Shown piece after piece: positions 1 to 7,761 of a stretch of 20,901 bases of DNA. Numbering within the stretch: position 1 is the stretch's first letter; every line of letters begins with the position of its first letter. The notes beneath the pieces are model-generated. The model saw only the letters and a program-made list of their open reading frames with translations, searched no databases and had not been told where the DNA came from. Source of the stretch: CAKZSU01 sp044223895 (lineage in GTDB: Bacteria; Patescibacteriota; Microgenomatia; UBA10105; UBA927); NCBI GenBank assembly GCA_044223895.1, contig JBGALL010000028.1, positions 1 to 20,901 on the forward strand, given 5' to 3'. The translations under genes were made by a program, and so were the position numbers.

Positions 1-1
1 G

Positions 2-319
2 AACTACACCTCAATTCTCAAAAGCCTTCTCTACTCTTCTTATTTACCTCCAGAAGACTCACAAGAGATCTTATATTTACTCGGTCAGGCTACCTTTATC
101 GAAGGTATTCGAAAACCAATTCCCACTGAGGTGGCTGTTTCGCATAAATTTGGAGTCAGGAATGACCCTCCCTACCTCTCTGATTGTGGAATAATTTATC
201 ATCCCAATCGACCGTACTTTCTCTGTGTTATGGAAAAATCAACCGATATTGAAAATGCAAAACTTTTAATGCAAACGATCTCTGAAAAAATCTATCAGTA
301 TATAGCTTCAAAAAACTAA
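2..319 (+). CDS. Class A beta-lactamase-like serine hydrolase, 3' end only
   Basis: This is a reading frame open from the first bases of the window to a TAA at 317-319, so only about 105 C-terminal residues are seen. The part visible matches the end of the class A beta-lactamase / penicillin-binding serine hydrolase fold. A helix (SLLYSSYLPPEDSQEIL) is followed by HKFG at about 143-154, in the place of the KTG motif on strand beta-3, then LSDCGIIYHP and a final strand and helix with FLCVMEKS. The usual Ser/Thr after Lys is Phe here, as in many beta-lactamase-like proteins that need not be true beta-lactamases. The SxxK and SDN motifs lie outside the window, so activity cannot be judged. A GTG at 131 lies inside the domain and is not the start. 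No terminator is visible before the next gene. Confidence 0.75.
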   Translation, partial: NYTSILKSLLYSSYLPPEDSQEILYLLGQATFIEGIRKPIPTEVAVSHKFGVRNDPPYLSDCGIIYHPNRPYFLCVMEKSTDIENAKLLMQTISEKIYQYIASKN

Positions 320-329
320 TTTCTGTCGC

Positions 330-358
330 TTTACTACAAGCTAAATTTGGAGTTTAAT
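330..358 (+). promoter_or_regulatory. Possible promoter of the sensory operon
   Basis: TTTACT at 330-335 and TTTAAT at 353-358 are separated by 17 bases, a reasonable sigma70-type fit. The predicted transcript would have a short leader before the ATG at 385. No clear Shine-Dalgarno sequence precedes that ATG. Read-through from the gene ending at 319 is equally possible. Confidence 0.3.
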
Positions 359-384
359 AGAAATAGACTATTTGTCCTGCCCGT

Positions 385-2001
385 ATGTGGATTCATTTTT
401 TTCTTGAAAATATCCATTTTGCACTGAACATTTTCGGTGCTTTGGTAATGTTTGCGGTTTCCTGGCTCTATTTTGATGCCTACCTTGCACGAAGGTCTCT
501 GAAAGAAGGTATCCGAACCTTAGGGTTCATACTACTCTCACTATCATTTATCGCTCAGGCTACAGTAGTAGAGAGTGGGTTAATTACTGCTTCTATCATA
601 CCAGCGTCACTCCATATTTGGTTTTTTACACTCACTCGGATTCCAGGATTTTTGTGTATTATTTGGAGTTTACTTCTCGACCCTATTCAACCAATTCCCA
701 AGACAGAAGGATTACAAGGACCACCACCGAAACCACAATCACAAACAGTTCATGCCATCCTCCCATTTCCCATACTTACCTCTTTCCCCTATCTTCTGTC
801 ACCTTTACTCGTATTTACTATCGGTGGACAGTATTTGCGAAGAGCTACAACGGGATTAGAACGTCATCTCAAACGTGTTGCAATTAGTTTTATACTTTTT
901 GGTATTAGTGAATGTTTTGCCTTACGGACCTTGTTCCTTAATTCATCAAATGTTGATGTCTACCAATTAGTTGCTCCGTTCGGACCTCTCTGGATCATTC
1001 AAAATATTACCCTACTCATTAGTTTAGGCATATTGTGTCAGTGGGTATTTGGATATCTGCTAAAGAGATTTGAAACCCAGTTATTTATGATTTTTACGAT
1101 AATGATTCTGACAGTATTCTTAATTACAACCGTAAGTTTTACGGGACTCTTGGTCAAAAATTTAGTTGACCAGACCTTAGGTGAACTTTCTACTGATGCT
1201 CATGTACTCGCGCTATCTTTTGAAAGTAAACAACAAGAGATTCTCTCAGACTCAGAATTATTCGCGCATGATCCATTAACGGTTGATAATATCGATAAGA
1301 AAGATAGACAGGCTATTGCCGGTAGAGTTACTCCCCATTTATTATCCCGCAAGTTATCCAGCCTGATTGTGGTTGATAGTAATGCAGTCGTCCTCGCCAG
1401 TGGTGAAGAACCCGATAGGTTTGGCTATTCTCTTGGTGCTGATCCTTTGATTAAGCAAGCTTTAACCGGCCAAAGTCAGGTATCAGTAGTTACCCAGGAA
1501 GGAACCATTACCCCAAATATCGTTATTAAAGCTGCCAGCCCGGTCATGAAAAACAATCAAGTTATTGGAGCCGTTTTATCTGGATCGATTGTCGATACCG
1601 CCCTACTCGATGGGATAAAAAAAGCTACCGGATTAGAGGCATCAATTTATGCGGATACGAAATTATCAGCGACGACCATTCTTTCTCCTGATGGGGTTAC
1701 TAGACCAGTGGGAACACAGGAACAACGTCCTCAAATTAGAATTACTGTTCTTAAAGATGGAAATCCCTATACTGGAGCAGTTAACTTACTCAATCGTCCG
1801 TATTTTGCTTCATACTTACCTCTTCTCGATGCAGGTAAATTACCAGTGGGTATGCTCTTTGTAGGCAAACCTCAGGCGGGAGTACTTTCAACCGCCGGAA
1901 GATCAATCGAACTTACTTTTGTCGTTACTGCGGTATTGTTAATTGTTTCTATTTTCCCAGCCTATCTGATTTCACGCTTTATTGTGAGACAGATTAGGTA
2001 A
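385..2001 (+). CDS. Multi-TM membrane sensor with extracytoplasmic Cache domain and no output domain
   Basis: A 538-residue membrane protein. About seven hydrophobic segments fill residues 12-257, with a proline-rich loop near 105-122. A soluble, predicted extracytoplasmic region (about 258-505) then has Cache-type features: VVDSNAVVLASG, a central stretch AASPVMKNNQVIGAVLSGSIVDT, and a second sub-domain ending PVGMLFVGKPQ. A last TM segment (about 510-531) is followed by only seven residues, ending IVRQIR. That is where receptors of this kind normally enter a HAMP domain, yet the gene stops with TAA. There is therefore no HAMP, kinase, cyclase or methyl-accepting region, and any signal must pass to a partner protein. 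It is the first gene of a run of closely spaced sensor genes; the FIST gene starts 4 bases after its stop. Confidence 0.65.
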   Translation: MWIHFFLENIHFALNIFGALVMFAVSWLYFDAYLARRSLKEGIRTLGFILLSLSFIAQATVVESGLITASIIPASLHIWFFTLTRIPGFLCIIWSLLLDPIQPIPKTEGLQGPPPKPQSQTVHAILPFPILTSFPYLLSPLLVFTIGGQYLRRATTGLERHLKRVAISFILFGISECFALRTLFLNSSNVDVYQLVAPFGPLWIIQNITLLISLGILCQWVFGYLLKRFETQLFMIFTIMILTVFLITTVSFTGLLVKNLVDQTLGELSTDAHVLALSFESKQQEILSDSELFAHDPLTVDNIDKKDRQAIAGRVTPHLLSRKLSSLIVVDSNAVVLASGEEPDRFGYSLGADPLIKQALTGQSQVSVVTQEGTITPNIVIKAASPVMKNNQVIGAVLSGSIVDTALLDGIKKATGLEASIYADTKLSATTILSPDGVTRPVGTQEQRPQIRITVLKDGNPYTGAVNLLNRPYFASYLPLLDAGKLPVGMLFVGKPQAGVLSTAGRSIELTFVVTAVLLIVSIFPAYLISRFIVRQIR

Positions 2002-2005
2002 TATT

Positions 2006-3148
2006 ATGAAAACACAACAGCACTTTTGGAAAAAAGGTCAATGGCAACAGCCACTCCAGTCATCATTACAGTCACCGCAATTGGTTCTGGGTTTTGGTTC
2101 CCCAGAGGTTCTAAAAAATACGAGTCTGTTTGAGGAAATAAAAAAGACCTACCCTCAAAGTCATCTATTACTATGTTCCACAGCCGGAGAAATTTTTGGC
2201 ACCCAGGTATTTGATGGCACATTCGTACTCACAGCCATTGAATTTGAAAAAACTACACTAGAATTTGTCAAAGAACGGATAAATAATTCCTCAGAGAGTC
2301 GTGAAGTCGGGAGAAAACTCATCGAACGATTGCCCAAAGACCATCTAACCCATACCCTGGTGTTTGCAGAAGGAGTAAATATTAATGGCTCAGCACTTAT
2401 TGAAGGAATTAATTCTGGATTACCAGCTCAAGTAGCAGCTACCGGAGGATTAGTTGGTGATGGTCCTAACTTTAAAGAGACAGTCATTGGTTTTGATGAA
2501 CTTCCTAATTCTGGCAATGTTGTCTTAATAGGATTATATGGAGAACATATTAAGATTGGTTATGGATCACTGGGAGGGTGGGATACCTTTGGACCAGAAA
2601 GAATTGTTACTAAATCTAAAGAACATATTTTGTATGAATTAGATGGTAAAAACGCCTTAGCATTGTACAAAGAATATCTCGGTGAAAGAGCTAAAGATCT
2701 GCCATCAAGTGGATTATTATTTCCGCTCTCTCTAAAAGTAACCACCAATCAAAAAGAACATGAAGTGGTGCGAACGTTATTAGCGGTCAGTGAAGCAGAT
2801 CAAAGCATGACCTTCGCTGGTGACTTACCAGAAGGCTCTACGGTCAAATTAATGAAGGCAAATTTTGAACGACTCATTGATGGTGCTGGTGGAGCAGCTA
2901 CCATGAGTCTAGAACCACTTGGACAATCAAAACCAGACTTGGCACTGCTAATATCTTGTATCGGTAGAAAACTGGTCTTGGGAGAACGAATTGAAGAAGA
3001 GATCGAAGCAGTTTCCTCGATCGTTGGATCTCAGGCGACGTTGTGTGGATTTTACTCCTATGGCGAAATTTGTCCAACCACCGCTACGGAGAAACAATGT
3101 CAACTCCATAATCAGACAATGACAATAACCACGCTTCGAGAGGATTAA
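2006..3148 (+). CDS. FIST domain sensory protein (FIST_N + FIST_C)
   Basis: A 380-residue soluble protein covering a complete FIST module. FIST_N spans about residues 25-215 (AGEIFGTQVFDGT, GLPAQVAATGGLVGD, VVLIGLYGEHIKIGYGSLGG) and FIST_C about 225-365 (GGAATMSLEPL, ALLISCIGRKLVLG, GFYSYGEICP near the end). FIST proteins are thought to bind small ligands, and they often sit beside or are fused to PAS domains and kinases, as here. There is no signal peptide or TM segment, so it should act in the cytoplasm. The gene lies 4 bases after the Cache sensor and 5 bases before the PAS gene, indicating co-transcription and probably translational coupling. Its length is normal and no motif looks damaged. 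The ligand cannot be deduced from the sequence. Confidence 0.88.
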   Translation: MKTQQHFWKKGQWQQPLQSSLQSPQLVLGFGSPEVLKNTSLFEEIKKTYPQSHLLLCSTAGEIFGTQVFDGTFVLTAIEFEKTTLEFVKERINNSSESREVGRKLIERLPKDHLTHTLVFAEGVNINGSALIEGINSGLPAQVAATGGLVGDGPNFKETVIGFDELPNSGNVVLIGLYGEHIKIGYGSLGGWDTFGPERIVTKSKEHILYELDGKNALALYKEYLGERAKDLPSSGLLFPLSLKVTTNQKEHEVVRTLLAVSEADQSMTFAGDLPEGSTVKLMKANFERLIDGAGGAATMSLEPLGQSKPDLALLISCIGRKLVLGERIEEEIEAVSSIVGSQATLCGFYSYGEICPTTATEKQCQLHNQTMTITTLRED

Positions 3149-3153
3149 CGACT

Positions 3154-3510
3154 ATGCTACACAAGATACTTGAACGACAACTAAAACGTTTTTTTGGTTC
3201 TACACAAACCCCTCCCAAAGAGTGGCAAGAGTTTCTTCAGGCGATCAGTGATACCTATGTCCACTACGATGAAGATAGAGTCCTCATCGAACGTTCTTTA
3301 GATATCAGCTCTCGAGAACATACCGAATACGTAGAAGCCCTCAAACGACAAACTGAGGTCTTTGAATCGCTTGCAGATAATACCCCAGATATTATTGCCC
3401 GCTTCGATCGAAATCTTCGACATGTCTATGTCAATCATCAAGTAGAACTAGTAACCAATTTAAAAGTTAATGATTTTATTGGGAAAACCAATACCGATTT
3501 AGGCCAGTAA
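3154..3510 (+). pseudogene. N-terminal fragment of a PAS-domain protein, broken inside the first PAS domain
   Basis: The frame encodes 118 residues: an N-terminal helical region (residues 1-65, including WQEFLQAISDTYVHYDEDRVLIERSL) followed by the first half of a PAS domain (ESLADNTPDIIARFDRNLRHVYVN, then GKTNTDLG). It stops at TAA 3508-3510. The second half of the same PAS domain (NFEYNFDAIQGKRTYECKII, DITDRK) continues at about 3507 in another frame. The part of a PAS domain normally lying between these pieces (roughly 20-25 residues, helix F region) is missing from both frames. This indicates an internal deletion whose length is not a multiple of three, not a simple one-base slip. The start 5 bases after the FIST stop fits an operon. 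Either the gene is decaying, the locus varies in the population, or there is an assembly fault. Confidence 0.65.
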
Positions 3511-3605
3511 ATTTTGAATACAATTTTGATGCTATCCAAGGCAAACGCACCTATGAATGTAAGATCATCCCAGAAAAAAATTCCCGGGGCAGTGAAGTCG
3601 AAACA

Positions 3606-4154
3606 GTGTTAGCTATAAATCATGATATCACTGACAGAAAACGTACCGAAGATATGATTATCTCAGAAAAGCAATTTTTAGATACTATTATCGAAGCAGT
3701 CGGTGACCCATTGTTTGTAAAAAATGAAAAACATGAATGGGTACTTCTTAATCAAGCCTTTGCAACCATGTTAGGCAAAAGTCCCGATGTCCTCCTTAAT
3801 AAATCAGATTATGAATTCTTACCCAAAGAACAGGCAGATCTATTTTGGCAAAAAGATGAAGAGGTCTTAAACTCGGGAAAAGAAAATGTAAACGAAGAAA
3901 TAATTACTGGTGCAGACGGCAAACTTCACAATTTAGTTACCAAGAAAACCAGATTTATAGATAAAAATAATAAAAAATATATCGTTGGATTAATTCTCGA
4001 TATCACAGAACAAAAAGAACGAGAGAAAATTATCGAGGATAGAAGTAAAGATTTGGAGTTACTGAATCAGACAATGATTGGTCGTGAATTAAAAATGGTT
4101 GAATTAAAGAAAGAAATAAAAAAATTACAAGAACAACTTAAATCTTCAACATAA
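3606..4154 (+). CDS. PAS domain protein with C-terminal MIGREL helix (3' part of the broken PAS-PAS gene)
   Basis: The frame is open from before 3507, but the first usable start is GTG 3606, giving 182 residues. It contains the end of the first PAS domain (VLAINHDITDRKRTE), a complete second PAS domain (about residues 24-135; LDTIIEAVGDPLFVKNEKHEWVLLN, then FIDKNNKKYIVGLILDITEQ) and a long helix ending in MIGRELKMVELKKEI. No histidine kinase, GGDEF or other output domain follows. The last 26 residues match 15 of the last 26 residues of the next gene. If translated from 3606 it would be a soluble one-PAS protein with an interaction helix and may still work. It may equally be the remnant of a protein of about 350 residues together with 3154-3510. 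The next gene begins 2 bases after the stop. Confidence 0.6.
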   Translation: MLAINHDITDRKRTEDMIISEKQFLDTIIEAVGDPLFVKNEKHEWVLLNQAFATMLGKSPDVLLNKSDYEFLPKEQADLFWQKDEEVLNSGKENVNEEIITGADGKLHNLVTKKTRFIDKNNKKYIVGLILDITEQKEREKIIEDRSKDLELLNQTMIGRELKMVELKKEIKKLQEQLKSST

Positions 4155-4156
4155 CT

Positions 4157-5338
4157 ATGGGTATTAGAAATCGGACCATTTTGACGATCAGTTCGTTGGT
4201 GTTGATATTTATTCTCGTTGCCTCATACGTTTCAAATATTATTATCCTCCAAGGGTTTATAAATGTAGAACAAGAACGAACGATAGTAACAACTCAACGA
4301 GTTATACGGGCCTTTAATGTCGATAAAGAAAACTTAGATTACAAATTAGCAGATTGGTCGATTTGGGACGATTCTTATGCATTTGTCCAAGATCATAATC
4401 CACAATTTATCGAAAAGAACCTCTTACCACTTGCCTTGGAGAGCTTAAAATTAAATGTACTGATCTACGTCAATACTGATGGGGCCGTAGTTATAGCCAA
4501 AGGTTTTAATTTAATTGATGGACGAGAAGAGACAATTTCCCCGAATATCCTAACCCAAATTTACCCGGGGAGTCCGATCCTTAGTACCAATGACCAAGAT
4601 ACAAAGACTGGATTACTCGCCACACCAGAAGGACCACTATTATTTGCAGCTCGTCCTATATTAGCTACCAATGGTGAAGGTCCGTTTAAGGGAACTATTA
4701 TTTTTGGTAAATATATGGATCATAGTCAGATAGCCAAACTTGGAGAAGTTACCAAAGTCAAATTAGAGGGGTATTATCTCCCTACTGATTCAGTACCGAG
4801 AGATGTGGAAGTCAAAAAAGACGAAATACTCAAAGATATGAATAAAGTAGTTACCAATCCTCTCACAGAAAAAGAAATTGCCTCATATTTTTATATCCCT
4901 ACAATCACAGAAACTCCTGGACTGCTCTTCCGAATTACCACAAATCGAGATATCTATACCTTAGGAAAACAAAATGGTGTGTTCATAACTTTATTACTGT
5001 TATTTTTAGGTGGCTGTTCAATTACAACTATAATTATTATTTTAGAATGGTCTGTTCTCTCCCCTCTCTTTCGTATCAACAAAGAAATTCAGAGAATTCA
5101 GACGAATCCAAACTCAACCGAACCTATTTCTACCAAGGGTCTGCATTCCGAATTTCTGGAATTATCAAAATCCATAAATACAATGATTACTTCACTGCAA
5201 GAAAATCAACAAGAGATACTACAACACAAAGAAGAATTAGAAAACATGAACAGTTCAATGATCGGTAGAGAGTTAAAGATGAAAGAACTAAAAGAAAAAA
5301 TAGCGGCCCTTGAAAAGCAACTAGCAGACAAGGTGTAA
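4157..5338 (+). CDS. CHASE4-HAMP membrane sensor with C-terminal MIGREL helix, no kinase
   Basis: A 393-residue protein. TM1 is at about residues 8-30. An extracytoplasmic CHASE4-type domain spans about 40-245, marked by LADWSIWDDSYAFVQDHN, VIYVNTDGAVV-like strands and LLFAARPIL. TM2 is at about 273-297. A HAMP-like region (about 297-350, SPLFRINKEIQRI through LSKSINTMI) follows, then a coiled coil ending in MIGRELKMKELKEKI. CHASE4 domains sense small molecules outside the membrane and are normally joined to a kinase or GGDEF domain, but here the protein ends after the coil. That suggests the HAMP signal is passed to a separate protein, the best candidate being the soluble kinase starting 7 bases downstream. 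Its last 26 residues share 15 identities with the end of the preceding PAS protein. Confidence 0.78.
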   Translation: MGIRNRTILTISSLVLIFILVASYVSNIIILQGFINVEQERTIVTTQRVIRAFNVDKENLDYKLADWSIWDDSYAFVQDHNPQFIEKNLLPLALESLKLNVLIYVNTDGAVVIAKGFNLIDGREETISPNILTQIYPGSPILSTNDQDTKTGLLATPEGPLLFAARPILATNGEGPFKGTIIFGKYMDHSQIAKLGEVTKVKLEGYYLPTDSVPRDVEVKKDEILKDMNKVVTNPLTEKEIASYFYIPTITETPGLLFRITTNRDIYTLGKQNGVFITLLLLFLGGCSITTIIIILEWSVLSPLFRINKEIQRIQTNPNSTEPISTKGLHSEFLELSKSINTMITSLQENQQEILQHKEELENMNSSMIGRELKMKELKEKIAALEKQLADKV

Positions 5339-5345
5339 TAGATAT

Positions 5346-7322
5346 ATGAGTCTTTTTGATTTCCTCACTGCCAAGACATCAGATTCATCACCAAAGAGTA
5401 ATCCTCAAGCCTCATCCCCTATTCAGACCCCTTCTATTGAGGTAACCAACCTTCACACAATACCTGATGATCAGATATCTACTACTGAAAATCTTCAGAA
5501 AAAAATAGAAGAAGAGAAGAAACAACGCATCAATGCAGAAGACACCAAAAAAGCCTTATTGAATATCCTTGAAGACGCTCGTGAACTTGAGTCTCAAGTC
5601 AAAACAGAGCGTGACCGTTTGGAAGCAATTATTGCATCTGTCGGAGAAGGACTCGTCGTCGTTAATCAGTCAAATCTGGTACAAATATTAAATCCTGTAG
5701 CAGAAAAATTATTGAATATTTCCTTTGAAGAAGCCAAAGGCAAAAATTGGGATACCTTAGTTAAAATTTATAAAGACAACCTAGAACTCCCAGATAATGA
5801 ACAACCACTAAAAAAGATGTTCCTTACTCAAAAGGTAGTACTCGCGACAATTGATGACAATTTATTTTACAAAACAAAAGATGGGAAAGAATTTCCAATA
5901 ACCCTCTCCATATCACCACTCTTGCGTGATAATGCAGTTATTGGTGGGGTGGTAGTTTTCCGCGATATTACCCACGAAAAAGAAGAAAAAGCCATTATTG
6001 AAAATACGGTTGCCGAACGTACCAAAGAACTACGAGAAAAAAACGAGGCTTTAGAAAAAGCCCAAATAGAAATTAGCCAAGGGTGGTTACAAGCCCAACG
6101 CGAGAAAGCTCGCTTAGCTGCCTCAATTAACAGTCTCCCCATCGGATTCGTATTGACTGATAAAGACGGTAGCATCTTTATGCTCAATTCAACAGCCAAA
6201 TCAATTGTTGGTTTAAATGAAGATATTTTTCATGTAACCTCATTACAAACAGCCCTTGGATCATCGTGTAACCTTCAGGAATTACTTACCAAAACTAGAG
6301 ACACATCAGGAATAGTCAGACAACATGATATTCTCTTGAATACTCAATTTATAAATATAACCGTGGTTCCAATTTTATTAGAGAAAGAAAAAGAATTTTT
6401 AGGAACGGCTATCGTTCTTGAAGATATCACTGAAAGGAAAATCACTGATCGAGCTCGTGATGAATTTTTCTCAATAGCCTCCCACGAATTGAGAACTCCA
6501 TTAACCTCTATTCGCGGAAATACAGCAATGATTAAACAATATTTCAGTGACATGCTCAAAGATAACAAAGAACTCATGGAAATGATTGAAGACATTCATT
6601 CTTCAAGTGTCCGGCTCATTCAAATTGTCAACGACTTTCTCAATGTGTCTCGTCTAGAAATGAAAAAGATGACCTACAAAAAGAGTGCCTTTAATCTACA
6701 GGAACTTGCAGAAAAAGTAGCCAAAGAATTAGAAACCAATGCCCAGGAGAAACACGACACCTTAGAAGTACATGCACGTACGAATCCGCTACCAATGGCC
6801 TATGCGGATCCGGATCGCCTCAAAGAAGTATTACTTAATCTTTCAGGGAACGCTGTCAAATTTACTGACAATGGTCTAGTCCAAACTGATATTTCTGTTC
6901 GTGAAAACATGATCTATGTTCAGGTGATCGATCATGGGTTGGGTATTCCCAAAGAACGTTGGGATTTATTATTTAGAAAATTCCAACAGGCAGGAGAAAA
7001 TATTTATACCAGAGATACGTCACGCAGTAGTGGATTGGGATTGTATATTAGTAAATTAATGATCGAAGAGATGGGTGGCAAAATAGGTCTTGAACGCTCA
7101 GAGGTTGGGAAAGGGTCTACCTTTTTCTTTACCTTACCAATTGCTACGGAAGAACAAAAATTAAATCCACAACTAACTTCGACGGAAGCGACAACAGCGA
7201 CAACAGCGACAACAGCGACAACAGCGACAACAGCGACAACAGCGACAACAGCGACAACAGCGACAACAGCGACAACAGCGACAACAGCGACAACAGCGAA
7301 TTCTACGCCGACAGCTGCTTAA
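5346..7322 (+). CDS. Soluble PAS-PAS sensor histidine kinase with an ATT-repeat tail
   Basis: A 658-residue cytoplasmic kinase with no TM segment. A low-complexity Ser/Pro-rich start is followed by a coiled coil (about 45-95), PAS1 (about 95-205, IIASVGEGLVVVNQSN to VVFRDITHEKEE), a second coil, PAS2 (about 252-365, ending VLEDITERK), HisKA with the H-box SHELRTP (phospho-acceptor His380) and HATPase_c with N-box LLNLSGNAVKF (Asn502), G1 DHGLGIP and G2 SSGLGLYI. All motifs needed for autophosphorylation are present. Residues 615-650 are twelve Ala-Thr-Thr repeats after the catalytic domain, followed by NSTPTAA. No receiver is fused, so a separate regulator must take the phosphate; a stand-alone receiver gene lies convergent and overlaps the stop by a few bases. 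As the only kinase in the 385-7322 cluster, it is the likely hub for the kinase-less sensors upstream. Confidence 0.92.
   Translation: MSLFDFLTAKTSDSSPKSNPQASSPIQTPSIEVTNLHTIPDDQISTTENLQKKIEEEKKQRINAEDTKKALLNILEDARELESQVKTERDRLEAIIASVGEGLVVVNQSNLVQILNPVAEKLLNISFEEAKGKNWDTLVKIYKDNLELPDNEQPLKKMFLTQKVVLATIDDNLFYKTKDGKEFPITLSISPLLRDNAVIGGVVVFRDITHEKEEKAIIENTVAERTKELREKNEALEKAQIEISQGWLQAQREKARLAASINSLPIGFVLTDKDGSIFMLNSTAKSIVGLNEDIFHVTSLQTALGSSCNLQELLTKTRDTSGIVRQHDILLNTQFINITVVPILLEKEKEFLGTAIVLEDITERKITDRARDEFFSIASHELRTPLTSIRGNTAMIKQYFSDMLKDNKELMEMIEDIHSSSVRLIQIVNDFLNVSRLEMKKMTYKKSAFNLQELAEKVAKELETNAQEKHDTLEVHARTNPLPMAYADPDRLKEVLLNLSGNAVKFTDNGLVQTDISVRENMIYVQVIDHGLGIPKERWDLLFRKFQQAGENIYTRDTSRSSGLGLYISKLMIEEMGGKIGLERSEVGKGSTFFFTLPIATEEQKLNPQLTSTEATTATTATTATTATTATTATTATTATTATTATTATTANSTPTAA
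7188..7295 (+). repeat. Tandem repeat, 12 perfect copies of the 9-mer GCGACAACA
   Basis: Twelve uninterrupted identical copies encode (Ala-Thr-Thr)12 near the C-terminus of the histidine kinase. The unit is a multiple of three, so changes in copy number keep the reading frame. Perfect identity of all copies, including third codon positions, indicates recent or ongoing slippage expansion. Confidence 0.97.
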
Positions 7323-7702
7323 TGTAAGAAACTTTGAACTTTTTCAACTAACTGATCAGGATTTAAATCAGTTTTTATCAAGCAGGCTTTCGCACCAGCC
7401 TCTAATGCTTGTTTGAGCACAATATCTCCTGCTAGGTTGGTTAATAGAATAACCGGAGCGTTCTTCATAGCTAAATTCGACTCATGAAGTTTAGTGAGAA
7501 AGGTTAACCCATCCATTCGTGGCATCATCGCATCGAGCAACACAATATCATACATTGCCCCATCCTGAATTTTGGTAAACCCATCGATACCATCAACCGC
7601 AGGAACTACTTCAAAACCTGCAGAAATTAACGTTTCTGAAAATAAATCGCGGGGATACAAATCATCTTCTACGAGTAAAATTTTCTTTTTTTGATCAGAC
7701 AT
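7319..7702 (-). CDS. Stand-alone CheY-like response regulator receiver
   Basis: A 127-residue single receiver domain with all key residues: acidic pair Asp13-Asp14, phospho-acceptor Asp57 (LLDAMMPRMDG), Thr88 (LLTNLAG) and Lys110 (LIKTD). There is no DNA-binding or enzymatic output domain, so it probably acts by protein contact or as a phosphate relay. The ATG at 7702 is chosen over an earlier start at 7729 because the mRNA reads AAAGGAG five bases upstream of it, the clearest Shine-Dalgarno site in the window. It lies 59 bases downstream of the 7TM histidine kinase on the same strand and is its likely partner. The stop overlaps the stop region of the convergent kinase gene (7319-7322), so it could also receive phosphate from that kinase. 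Confidence 0.92.
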   Translation of the reverse strand: MSDQKKKILLVEDDLYPRDLFSETLISAGFEVVPAVDGIDGFTKIQDGAMYDIVLLDAMMPRMDGLTFLTKLHESNLAMKNAPVILLTNLAGDIVLKQALEAGAKACLIKTDLNPDQLVEKVQSFLH

Positions 7703-7761
7703 AGGACTCCTTTCAACTACCAGTATCAAGTGTTAATAGTGAACTATCAAGACGCAAATAA

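Noticed and set aside
131..319. A separate 62-residue gene starting at GTG 131
   Set aside because: The same frame is open to the edge of the window and the upstream residues fit the serine hydrolase fold, so this is the end of a longer gene.
5867..6595. Minus-strand frames across the sensory kinase gene
   Set aside because: They lie opposite clear PAS and HisKA coding sequence and have no recognisable domains; shadows.
7188..7295. CRISPR-like or binding-site array
   Set aside because: The repeats are 9 bases with no spacers and lie in frame within a coding sequence; it is a coding tandem repeat.
7703..7729. Longer start at 7729 for the minus-strand receiver
   Set aside because: A clear AAAGGAG sits five bases before the ATG at 7702, and the receiver fold begins just after it.
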